Shown here: positions 43,662-51,150 of the stretch, piece after piece
How positions within the stretch are numbered: position 1 is the first letter of the stretch
How the letters are laid out: every line of letters starts with the position of its first letter
Source: Alphaproteobacteria bacterium
Lineage (GTDB): Bacteria; Pseudomonadota; Alphaproteobacteria; Micavibrionales; Micavibrionaceae
Assembly: GCA_016699735.1 (NCBI GenBank)
Contig: CP065008.1
Location: 744,001-808,000, forward strand
Direction of reading: 5' to 3'
Length of the DNA stretch: 64,000 bases
Program-made: the position numbers and the translations under genes
Notes under the pieces: model-generated
Databases searched by the model: none
The model's input: only the letters and a program-made list of their open reading frames with translations
What the model was told of the DNA's origin: nothing

Positions 43662-44921
43662 ATGAACAAGAAGATAATTTTATGCCATTTGTTGGCCGGC
43701 GCCAGTTTTCTGGCATTTCCTACGCCCTCTCTGGCTGGAGATACCCCCGAGAGTCTGGTGAGCGAAGGGCAGGTCTTTGGCGAGCTTCGCTACCGCTACG
43801 AATATGTCGATCAGGACGGTCCGGCCCCGATCGCGGATGAGGCGAGGGCTTCGACCATTCGGGCAAATTTGGGAGTCAAAACGGGCGAATATAGGAATTT
43901 TCAGGCACTGCTGGAGGCTCAAGTTGTAGCCAATGTCGGCGCCGATGATTTTAACGACACGGTCAACCGTCAAACGCAGTTTCCGGTCGTCGCTGACCCT
44001 GACAACGAGGACATCAATCAGGCTTGGGTTTCATGGAACGGTATCAAGGGGGCCGTCATAAAAATCGGGAGGCAGGGTATCAATCTCGATAACCAGAGGT
44101 TTATTGGCACGGTGGACTGGCGGCAAAACGACCAGACCTTCGATTCTGTAGTCTTCAACTACTCGGGATTGGAAAAGGCAAATTTGACCTATGGTTACAT
44201 CGCGAACGTGAATAGGGTTTTCGGCGACAAGCATCCTCTGGGCGATCTGGACTCGACCAGTCATATCCTCAATGCCTCTTACGGCGTTGCTGACTGGCTG
44301 AAGGCCACAGGTTATGGATACTGGCTAGAGTTTGACCGTCTTCCCGCTCGCTCATCGCAGACATACGGCCTAAGATTGACCGGAAAACAGGCAATCGATG
44401 AGAATTGGGCTTTTTCCTATGAGGCTGAGGTGGCCAGACAATCTGACCGCGGGAATAATACGTTGAATTACGATGATTCTTATTACCATATAGCACCGTC
44501 CGTCTCCGGGCATGGCCTGACGCTGACGGCGGGGCATGAGGTTCTGGGCGGGGACGGAAGCCACGCCTTCCAGACTCCATTGGCGACACTTCACAAGTTC
44601 AACGGCTGGGCGGATAAGTTTCTGGATACGCCGGCAGTCGGCCTCGAAGATGCCTATATCAGCGTTTCCTACAAAGTCTCAGGCGTTCACAAGAACGTCG
44701 ATGGAACCACTCTGAACGCGGCCTACCATGACTTCGAAGGGGAGGAGAGCGGTGATTTCGGGTCGGAGTTTGATGCTTCCATAACAAGATCATTCGAACT
44801 GCCTAAGCCGCTTCCTATGGAAAAGCTGAACCTCATGGTCAAGTATGCGGACTATAACGCCGAAGACACGCCCTACACGGATACGCAGAAAATCTGGTTC
44901 CAGGTGGGGGTAAGCTTTTGA
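43662..44921 (+). CDS. Outer-membrane porin-like beta-barrel protein
   Basis: 419 aa beginning MNKKIILCHLLAG, with a signal peptide ending in PSLAG. The rest shows alternating amphipathic strands rich in aromatic and Asp residues (FGELRYRYEYVD, IKIGRQGINLDNQRF) and the classic terminal Phe (IWFQVGVSF) needed for BAM assembly. The GRQGINLDNQRFIG segment resembles alginate-export/OprD-type porins. An FNR box directly upstream suggests it serves anaerobic uptake, perhaps nitrate. Substrate unknown. Confidence 0.88.
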   Translation: MNKKIILCHLLAGASFLAFPTPSLAGDTPESLVSEGQVFGELRYRYEYVDQDGPAPIADEARASTIRANLGVKTGEYRNFQALLEAQVVANVGADDFNDTVNRQTQFPVVADPDNEDINQAWVSWNGIKGAVIKIGRQGINLDNQRFIGTVDWRQNDQTFDSVVFNYSGLEKANLTYGYIANVNRVFGDKHPLGDLDSTSHILNASYGVADWLKATGYGYWLEFDRLPARSSQTYGLRLTGKQAIDENWAFSYEAEVARQSDRGNNTLNYDDSYYHIAPSVSGHGLTLTAGHEVLGGDGSHAFQTPLATLHKFNGWADKFLDTPAVGLEDAYISVSYKVSGVHKNVDGTTLNAAYHDFEGEESGDFGSEFDASITRSFELPKPLPMEKLNLMVKYADYNAEDTPYTDTQKIWFQVGVSF

Positions 44922-45093
44922 TTGGGAGCCGTACCTGATAAATAGATCTGTGGAGTTTTAACCATCGTTAATTTGTTTAATAGAACTTGCGGAGAGGTTC
45001 TATCAGAAGTTCGCACGAACTCCCAATAAACAGCAGTAAATTCTTGGCAAGAAGACTATGAAGTTCTGCATAGGTGCTTTTGAAATAAAAAAA

Positions 45094-45114
45094 GGGGGCA
45101 GAATTGGGGGCAGA
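45094..45114 (+). repeat. Tandem GGGGGCAGA motif pair near the right repeat
   Basis: GGGGGCAGA occurs at 45094-45102 and 45106-45114 with a 12-base period. From memory, short tandem GGGGGCA motifs like this sit near attachment ends of tyrosine-integrase islands; I could not verify it here. Confidence 0.4.
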
Positions 45115-45169
45115 GTGTAAGTTCACATTGAGACTCTCTTCTGAGTATCAAATGCTTAGCTTTTAATTG

Positions 45170-45184
45170 CGATTCCCATCACCC
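45170..45184 (+). repeat. Candidate right attachment repeat (attR)
   Basis: CGATTCCCATCACCC, identical to the tRNA-Gly 3' end (10262-10276) and in the same orientation, outside any tRNA gene. It would be the distal end of the island. Confidence 0.6.
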
Positions 45185-45454
45185 CAGCCGACCCTCCGCC
45201 TCCGTTCATCCTCATGCGTTGACGTTCAAAAAATCCTTATAAAACAAAGGATTCCAAAGCCGCTTGCGTTCGTGCTAATACTTTTTCCTCTGAAAAATAT
45301 CTGAAAAAACAAGGACCAGACCCTAAAGTTTGCTAACTCAGAGTAAGACTGTTAAAATTCTTTCATTATTAATGGGTTTATAGAAAAGCGCGATAATTTA
45401 AGGAATGAACATGCCAGATCCCTCAGAAGGCCTATTCAATCCGAACTGCAGTGG

Positions 45455-45652
45455 GTGGAATACGATAGGCAGGACCAAACGCTGAGCCTGATCCACGACG
45501 AAGGCCAGATTCAGGATCTGGGTATCCGCCTCAACGACGCCATGCGACAAAATATCAGCCAAGGCTGTGAAATTACGCTCGTAAAACTGGAAAACGGCAA
45601 ACTGCAAGACGAGCAGAGAGTTGTATTGGTAATTAAGAATTATGAAGGTTAG
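45455..45652 (+). CDS. Small unrecognised protein upstream of tuf, possible start problem
   Basis: 65 aa from a GTG at 45455, acidic and mixed alpha/beta (SLIHDEGQIQDLGIRLNDAM). Upstream, a well-placed AAGGA site precedes ATG codons at 45406 and 45411 in a different frame that stops early. Either the GTG is the true start, or a one-base shift has split a slightly longer gene. No function assigned. Confidence 0.45.
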   Translation: MEYDRQDQTLSLIHDEGQIQDLGIRLNDAMRQNISQGCEITLVKLENGKLQDEQRVVLVIKNYEG

Positions 45653-45721
45653 TACCCTTTATCGCAACTGCAGTCGCCGCAAAAAAGGGTCTGAAACGGC
45701 GCACACCGAGTCAAAAACCCG

Positions 45722-45750
45722 TTGACACACGGCCCGTCTTTTTCTAAACC
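45722..45750 (+). promoter_or_regulatory. Possible tuf promoter
   Basis: TTGACA (45722-45727), 17-base spacer, TAAACC (45745-45750). The -35 element is perfect, the -10 element weak. It lies about 75 bases before the tuf start. Confidence 0.4.
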
Positions 45751-45825
45751 ACTGGGATGATTGCAAAACCGCTGACGCGGGTGGATTGAGTTGACTTTAA
45801 AATGATGCGAGGAGCATGACAGACC

Positions 45826-47004
45826 ATGGCAAAAGAGAAATTTGAGCGGAACAAGCCGCACTGTAATATTGGGACGATTGGTCACGTGGACCATGGGAAG
45901 ACGACGCTGACGGCGGCGTTGGCGGGTATTTTCGGCAAGGGCGAGACGGTGGATCAGATTGACAAGGCTCCTGAGGAGAAGGCGCGGGGGATTACGATTT
46001 CGACAGCGCACGTGGAGTATGAGACGGCGAACCGTCACTACGCGCACGTGGACTGCCCGGGTCACGCGGACTACATCAAGAACATGATTACAGGTGCTGC
46101 CCAGATGGACGGAGCGATTTTGGTGGTGAACGCGGCGGACGGGCCGATGCCGCAGACGCGTGAGCACATTCTGCTGGCCCGCCAGGTGGGCGTACCGGCG
46201 CTGGTGGTGTTTTTGAACAAGGTGGATCAGGTGGACGACCCTGAGCTGCTGGAACTGGTGGAGATGGAGGTGCGTGAGCTTCTCTCATCTTACGAGTTTC
46301 CGGGCGACGAGATTCCGATCATCAAGGGATCGGCTCTGGCCTGCGTGGAGAAGCGCGATCCCGAGATTGGGGAGAATGCGATCCGTGCGCTGATGAAGGC
46401 AGTGGATGAGTATATCCCGCAGCCCAACCGTCCGAAGGACAAGCCGTTTTTGATGCCGGTCGAGGATATTTTCTCGATTTCGGGTCGGGGAACGGTGGCG
46501 ACGGGCCGGATCGAGCAGGGCGTGGTCAAGGTCGGCGAGGAGATTGAGATTGTGGGCATCCGCGCAACGCAGAAGACGGTGGTCACGGGCGTTGAGATGT
46601 TCCGCAAGCTGCTGGATAGCGGAGAGGCCGGGGACAATGTGGGCATCCTGCTGCGGGGCACGAAGCGCGAGGATATTGAGCGCGGTCAGGTGTTGTGTGC
46701 GCCGGGGAGCATCAAGCCGCACAAGAAGTTTGTGGCGGAGGTTTATATCCTCTCCAAGGAAGAGGGGGGCCGTCATACGCCGTTCTTCACGAACTACCGC
46801 CCGCAGTTTTACTTCCGCACGACGGACGTGACGGGGATGGTGCATCTTCCGGCGGGGACCGAGATGGTGATGCCCGGGGATAACATCAACAACATGGAAG
46901 TGGAGTTGATCACCCCGATTGCGATGAACGAGGGTCTGCGCTTTGCGATCCGCGAAGGCGGCCGCACCGTCGGCGCCGGCGTCGTCTCCAAAATCATTGA
47001 GTAG
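45826..47004 (+). CDS. tuf: Translation elongation factor Tu
   Basis: GTPase that delivers aminoacyl-tRNA to the ribosome. 392 aa, full length. G-motifs GHVDHGKT, DCPGHADY and NKVD are present, as are the effector loop region RGITIS and the C-terminal barrel ending GAGVVSKIIE. Followed 26 bases later by a strong terminator. Located just beyond the right repeat of the putative island; proximity of tRNA-Gly to tuf is seen in E. coli (glyT near tufB). Confidence 0.98.
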   Translation: MAKEKFERNKPHCNIGTIGHVDHGKTTLTAALAGIFGKGETVDQIDKAPEEKARGITISTAHVEYETANRHYAHVDCPGHADYIKNMITGAAQMDGAILVVNAADGPMPQTREHILLARQVGVPALVVFLNKVDQVDDPELLELVEMEVRELLSSYEFPGDEIPIIKGSALACVEKRDPEIGENAIRALMKAVDEYIPQPNRPKDKPFLMPVEDIFSISGRGTVATGRIEQGVVKVGEEIEIVGIRATQKTVVTGVEMFRKLLDSGEAGDNVGILLRGTKREDIERGQVLCAPGSIKPHKKFVAEVYILSKEEGGRHTPFFTNYRPQFYFRTTDVTGMVHLPAGTEMVMPGDNINNMEVELITPIAMNEGLRFAIREGGRTVGAGVVSKIIE

Positions 47005-47029
47005 GGAAAAAGCCCTTAAAAAATCGAAG

Positions 47030-47063
47030 AACCCCGCCTGTTTCCGGCGGGGTTTGTTTTTTT
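47030..47063 (+). terminator. Rho-independent terminator of tuf
   Basis: AACCCCGCC (47030-47038) pairs with GGCGGGGTT (47046-47054), followed by a run of T after one G. Confidence 0.92.
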
Positions 47064-47128
47064 ATAAAAAAGCACGAATTATTGTTATAATAAGCACTGG
47101 TCAGGATAAGTTTTTATATGAGGAAAAT

Positions 47129-47887
47129 ATGTTAAATAAATTTGGTTTAACGATGCTCGTATTTTTAGGTATGGCTTTATGGCCGATTCCGAGCTTTGCT
47201 CAGGAGGAGTCTGTCCCCTTACAACCAACGCTTCAAGCCCCCCAATATCCTGATGTTTTACCTTACTCGGAATTGGCCTGTAAAAACTATGAGGAAAAAA
47301 TCAGTTATATTTATAAAGGATCCAGACGTTCTAGCACTATGGGACCATTAAGAGTAATGTATTCAAGATGCCCTTACTATGACCCATTCGGGGAAGAAAC
47401 TTTAAGGAGTATGCTGAAGCTATCAGAAATGGCGAAGAGCAAGGATCCTTTAGAAGCTATAAACTCCATCAAAGATTATAAAAATTTGGTTCGTAAGCAT
47501 CTTGCGAATCTGTCTGTTGTCCAGATGGCTATGGAAATAAGCAGGGAGGACTCCAGATACGGTGATCCTGATTTTTTTAGAGAAGTAAAAAAAATGATTA
47601 CGGAAAGTCTGACTGAAAAAAAAGGTGACGGAACGGAGTTATACAGGCCAGTAAAAATTACAACGATGGGCGAACAAGACTACATAGTATCTAAACAAGA
47701 CGGAAAAGTTGAAAAAAGCGAAATAATAGAGGCAAACGGCATCTTCTATAATATATATGACTTTGTCGCCTCAGATAAGAAAACACGCTACAGCCTGTTT
47801 CTGGATATAACCACACCAATGTCGGCTATTAAAAGCCGAAGCGAGGAGTTGGAAAAAAGCAGAAAGCTGGATCTTAATGTTCAATAG
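47129..47887 (+). CDS. Unrecognised secreted protein, 252 aa
   Basis: Signal peptide MLNKFGLTMLVFLGMALWPIPS ends near FAQEE. The mature chain is mostly charged and helical with few Cys (two: LACKN, SRCPYY) and no membrane segment. The start at 47129 has an AGGAAAA site and follows the tuf terminator closely. The gene is A/T-rich compared with tuf. It is convergent with the 347-aa secreted protein. No family recognised. Confidence 0.7.
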   Translation: MLNKFGLTMLVFLGMALWPIPSFAQEESVPLQPTLQAPQYPDVLPYSELACKNYEEKISYIYKGSRRSSTMGPLRVMYSRCPYYDPFGEETLRSMLKLSEMAKSKDPLEAINSIKDYKNLVRKHLANLSVVQMAMEISREDSRYGDPDFFREVKKMITESLTEKKGDGTELYRPVKITTMGEQDYIVSKQDGKVEKSEIIEANGIFYNIYDFVASDKKTRYSLFLDITTPMSAIKSRSEELEKSRKLDLNVQ

Positions 47888-47905
47888 AAAAACTTAGGAA
47901 AAAAT

Positions 47906-48949
47906 CTACAAATTTTGGCGGTTTCGTGTCTCAATTTTTATTTTCTGCTGATAAAGAATTTGGATTTTCTCTTGAACACTATAGGCACCTTCAAGCTCAT
48001 TGCGAATATCCTGTAAAATTTTTTGCAAAGAGACCTCGTTGTGCGTAACGGCGCAATCCTTTCCATGAATTGAACCTCCCTGATCCATACTGTTTTCTGC
48101 AGGCAATAAAAAAGATTGAATAGAAGAGACGAGTTCCAAAATGGCCTGTTTATCGCTCTGGCTTAAATCAGGGGGGAGGATATCTCTCTCAAAACGCCTA
48201 AAAAGATCAGAACAGTTAAAATCAGTATTTAGTGTACGGGCTGACCGTAACTCAGAAAAAGGGCTCTCATTATTTACATAGGGAGTGTCCAGCCACTGTA
48301 TATTTGAATCGTCTTCCGTATCCCCGCTGGCAGTTTCGAGAGCATTGAAGTTGCTTGTTTTTTTCTGCTCCTCGTTGTTTGTGATTAAGCCTTCTTCCTG
48401 AAGCGGAGCGGTCTCTAATATCTGAGATTTAGAGGATTCCGGTTGAACAGAGGGATCGAGCTCAGAGTGCTGAGATCCGGTTTTAACAATAGAGCGGGGA
48501 TGACTCTCAGAAACATTTCCCTCAAGGTTGGTCCGCAAGACAGGCGAATTAGAGCTTTCTTCGTATTCTTTTAAAAGGGCCTTCCCCTCATTCTGATCGG
48601 AAACTGTACCATCAGAGTTTGACAAATCAGCGCCCAACCTCAGCCTCAGCTCCTTATTCTCCTCTTCCAGCTGCGCTATCCGGCTTTCAAGAAGGCGCAA
48701 CTCTCTCCCGTCTTTTTGCGATTGTGAAAGTCCAAGAACATCCTGCCCATTTGTACAAACGGAGAGTTTGTTACGCAGCGACTCCTTCTCTTTCTCCAGA
48801 AGGCTGAATTTCTCATAAAAGCCGCGAAGCGTCTCCTGATCGACACAACTGGCATCAACTTCATCGTCAACGGCGAACGACCCCGCGCTGTGCCCAAAAA
48901 AGCACAACGTGAGTAATAGCCAACAATGAAGCATTACTAGTTTTTTCAT
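47906..48949 (-). CDS. Exported coiled-coil protein at the end of the secretion operon
   Basis: 347 aa from the ATG at 48949. A signal peptide (LVMLHCWLLLTLCFFGHS) is followed by a heptad-rich coiled coil (FSLLEKEKESLRNKLS, RIAQLEEENKELRLRL) to about residue 100. A low-complexity Ser/Glu-rich middle and a helical C terminus (FRRFERDILPPDLSQSDKQ) follow. It lies 96 bases after the TolC-family gene on the same strand, so it probably belongs to the type I secretion operon as a periplasmic helper. Function unknown. It is A/T-rich relative to the operon. Confidence 0.7.
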   Translation of the reverse strand: MKKLVMLHCWLLLTLCFFGHSAGSFAVDDEVDASCVDQETLRGFYEKFSLLEKEKESLRNKLSVCTNGQDVLGLSQSQKDGRELRLLESRIAQLEEENKELRLRLGADLSNSDGTVSDQNEGKALLKEYEESSNSPVLRTNLEGNVSESHPRSIVKTGSQHSELDPSVQPESSKSQILETAPLQEEGLITNNEEQKKTSNFNALETASGDTEDDSNIQWLDTPYVNNESPFSELRSARTLNTDFNCSDLFRRFERDILPPDLSQSDKQAILELVSSIQSFLLPAENSMDQGGSIHGKDCAVTHNEVSLQKILQDIRNELEGAYSVQEKIQILYQQKIKIETRNRQNL

Positions 48950-49045
48950 AACAGAAATTTGATAGGGACAAGAACATATCCCCGTATTCAGATTAATTAA
49001 GATCCAGGGAAACCCCATCCATTATTTAGGCTTTTCCTCCTTTCG

Positions 49046-50398
49046 TTAACAGCTTTCACAAAAACCATGCTTGTCCAGAAATCCTATTTGACGTAACAAA
49101 GCATAGCTGTTTTTGATGAGCTTCAAATCGATTTCATATTGCCGGGTGCGCGAAGTAAAAAGCCGTTCCTCACCCTCAATCAGGCTCACGATATCTCCCT
49201 CGCCAAGCTCAAACTGCTCGGTGTTAAGGGCTTGAAGATCCGTATTGGCTTCGATCTCCTGTTGCAGGGTGCGGTGTTCGTTCTCAAGAGCCAAAATCTG
49301 ATTATAAGCCACCTTGAGTTTTTGCATAACGTCACGCTGAACCCGTTCACGGCGGTAATCGACCTCGTTAAGCTGGCTTTCGATCTTGCCCTTGGAGGCG
49401 TCCCGGGCATAACCATCGAAAATCTTGTAGCTGACTTGAAGAAGGGCGATCGCGCTGCGGTCGCGTCCGACATCGCCCCCGGTATCGTGCGACTGGCTCA
49501 TTTCTACGATCATATTGACGGTCGGAAGAAAGCGACCGTTAACGCTGTTCAACTGGTGTTCCAGCGCCTTTTTGTCGGAGGCATTCATAAGGAAATTGGT
49601 ATTGTTCTCTTCCGCCAGTTTCTTGTACTGGTCCAGCTCGATCTGGACCAGATCGCCTACCTCAGGCAGCTTTGCCCGGAAATCGGGAAGTTTTCCTGTA
49701 AGAAACTCTAGGTCCGTCAAGGTATCGTGGAGCGCGGCCTGGGCGTTCTGGTAATCGGACTGGGCAAACGCTAGGCGGGACTCGGCATATTTCAATTTTG
49801 TCTTGCTCTCCGCTCCTGCCTCAACCATTAGGCTGATTTTATTGCCAATTTTTGTGAGTTTTCCGATGAAATCATCATACTCGTGCAAGGTTTTTTGCAT
49901 TTTGTAGACTTCCATATAGGCTTCGATGGTTGTCTGGAGAATGCGCTCCTGAATCAAATCACTTTGAAGCTTGGAGGACTCTTGCAGCGTTTCGCGTCGC
50001 TTCACCTCTTCACGGCTGCTCGAGCCGTCATAAAGCAACTGGTTTGCGGAGAGTATAAACTCGGCGGAGGGGTTGGTGTTGCTCTTGCCGATAATCGCGT
50101 CCGGATCCACGAAATTCGCCGGGGCGTTATACTCCTCGCCCGCCTTGAGGGTAGCATCGATCTGCGGGTAGAGGATCGCCTCCGCTTCCTGTGTAGAAAA
50201 TCCGGCCTGTTTTTCCTGTTCCAGCGCGATATTGATTTCAGGGTTATTATGCAGGGCAAACAGAATGGTGCTTTGCAACGACAACTCAAAGCCGCTCTCT
50301 TCGGCATGGGAGGCAGAAAAGCTCAGGAAGAGCAGAAGAAGTCCCAGAAAAGCATGTCTTGGCACCCTCGTAAGTCCGCAGATTGTTCTAGTTCTCAT
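49046..50398 (-). CDS. TolC-family outer-membrane efflux protein
   Basis: Outer-membrane channel for type I secretion; 450 aa from the ATG at 50398, overlapping the preceding gene by 11 bases. The signal peptide is LGLLLLFLSFSASHAEE. The family's long helical repeats are seen twice (residues about 150-230 and 350-430), as in ALHNNPEINIALEQEK and GRFLPTVNMIVEMSQSHD. Its neighbours on the same strand (MotA-like, MotB-like) and the divergent RTX, ABC and HlyD genes make it the outer-membrane part of the local secretion system, comparable to SiiC of Salmonella SPI-4. Confidence 0.9.
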   Translation of the reverse strand: MRTRTICGLTRVPRHAFLGLLLLFLSFSASHAEESGFELSLQSTILFALHNNPEINIALEQEKQAGFSTQEAEAILYPQIDATLKAGEEYNAPANFVDPDAIIGKSNTNPSAEFILSANQLLYDGSSSREEVKRRETLQESSKLQSDLIQERILQTTIEAYMEVYKMQKTLHEYDDFIGKLTKIGNKISLMVEAGAESKTKLKYAESRLAFAQSDYQNAQAALHDTLTDLEFLTGKLPDFRAKLPEVGDLVQIELDQYKKLAEENNTNFLMNASDKKALEHQLNSVNGRFLPTVNMIVEMSQSHDTGGDVGRDRSAIALLQVSYKIFDGYARDASKGKIESQLNEVDYRRERVQRDVMQKLKVAYNQILALENEHRTLQQEIEANTDLQALNTEQFELGEGDIVSLIEGEERLFTSRTRQYEIDLKLIKNSYALLRQIGFLDKHGFCESC

Positions 50399-51137
50399 CG
50401 GCAGCCACCGATATTTTGAGCCAGTTATAACCGCTGTCGATCTCCTGCGGCTTCGAATATTCGACCTCGACCTGATGGGGCGCAACCTTTTCACGGATCA
50501 GGACGTTACGAACGTTCAGCGACCGCGCAAGGCTGATTTCACGCGATACAGACAGAGTCTGAGCATGAGGATTATCGCTGGTGATCAGCCGGAAAGCGAG
50601 AGGCCGCCCCTCTGCCTTCTGCAAAACTTGATCGAGATAGGCTTCGATGACGGCAATCGTTTGATCGGAGAGGTTCACATCATTCTTGTTATAAAGAATG
50701 ACAAGGCTGTTATCCTCCTTGATCTCTGTTTTCTGGTCCGTTCCGGTTGTCATTTCACCGCGCACCTGCTCAAGAACCTTCTTAAGTTCCTCGACTTCCA
50801 TGTTCAGAGCCGTGTTTTGTTGTTCAAGGGCTTGGTCTGCGTCTTGTTGTGGCTCGACATGAATATCCTCTTCAAGACTCGCTTTAAGCTCTTCAGGAGT
50901 AATTTTTCCCGCAAGAAGCTCTTCGATTTTCTTTTTCATCTCGGTTGAAACGGCCACATCGATCCGCTTCTGTGTTTCGGCCTCCATCTTCTTGCGGGAT
51001 TGTGCATTAAGCGAATACATGACGAACGTGGTGATGAGGATAAAGAAAAGGAACATCATCAACACGGAAGAGAGGATATCGACAAACCCCGGCCAAGCTA
51101 TGGCACCGGCATCGTCATCGCGGCGGTCTCCGGCCAT
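50388..51137 (-). CDS. MotB/OmpA-like membrane protein of the secretion locus (SiiA-like)
   Basis: 249 aa. One membrane helix at about residues 18-42 begins with FVDILSSVLMMFLFFIL, in which D20 matches the proton-binding Asp position of MotB-type stators. A Gln/Glu-rich coiled coil (about 55-135) follows, then an OmpA/MotB-like peptidoglycan-binding fold (VNLSDQTIAVIEAYLDQVL, SREISLARSLNVRNVLI). Its partner is the MotA-like gene 13 bases upstream. In Salmonella SPI-4 the SiiA/SiiB proton channel controls release of the SiiE adhesin; the arrangement here is parallel. Confidence 0.85.
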   Translation of the reverse strand: MAGDRRDDDAGAIAWPGFVDILSSVLMMFLFFILITTFVMYSLNAQSRKKMEAETQKRIDVAVSTEMKKKIEELLAGKITPEELKASLEEDIHVEPQQDADQALEQQNTALNMEVEELKKVLEQVRGEMTTGTDQKTEIKEDNSLVILYNKNDVNLSDQTIAVIEAYLDQVLQKAEGRPLAFRLITSDNPHAQTLSVSREISLARSLNVRNVLIREKVAPHQVEVEYSKPQEIDSGYNWLKISVAADEN

Positions 51138-51150
51138 ATCAGTTTACTCC

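Larger units (their letters stand above)
10262..45184. mobile_element. Putative tRNA-Gly-integrated genomic island for anaerobic nitrate respiration
   Basis: The segment is bounded by two directly repeated copies of CGATTCCCATCACCC. One is the T-arm/acceptor part of tRNA-Gly and the other lies in a gene-poor stretch before tuf. In E. coli a tRNA-Gly gene (glyT) lies close upstream of tufB, so tRNA-Gly next to tuf is a plausible ancestral order that about 35 kb now interrupts. The cargo is functionally coherent: type III restriction-modification, molybdopterin synthesis, nitrate reduction, anaerobic quinone and deoxynucleotide synthesis, and low-oxygen regulators. No integrase, transposase or conjugation gene is visible, so the element is at best an immobile remnant. 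The boundaries are inference. Confidence 0.55.
44922..45454. other. Gene-poor junction before tuf
   Basis: A 533-base stretch with no convincing gene. It contains the tandem GGGGGCAGA motifs (45094-45114), the 15-bp repeat of the tRNA-Gly 3' end (45170-45184) and, after that, sequence that may be the original chromosome downstream of tRNA-Gly. No integrase remnant or terminator was evident. Confidence 0.6.

Noticed and set aside
45160..45200. A possible truncated tRNA gene
   Set aside because: Only the T-arm/acceptor piece matches tRNA-Gly and no stems can form with upstream sequence; interpreted as an attachment repeat.
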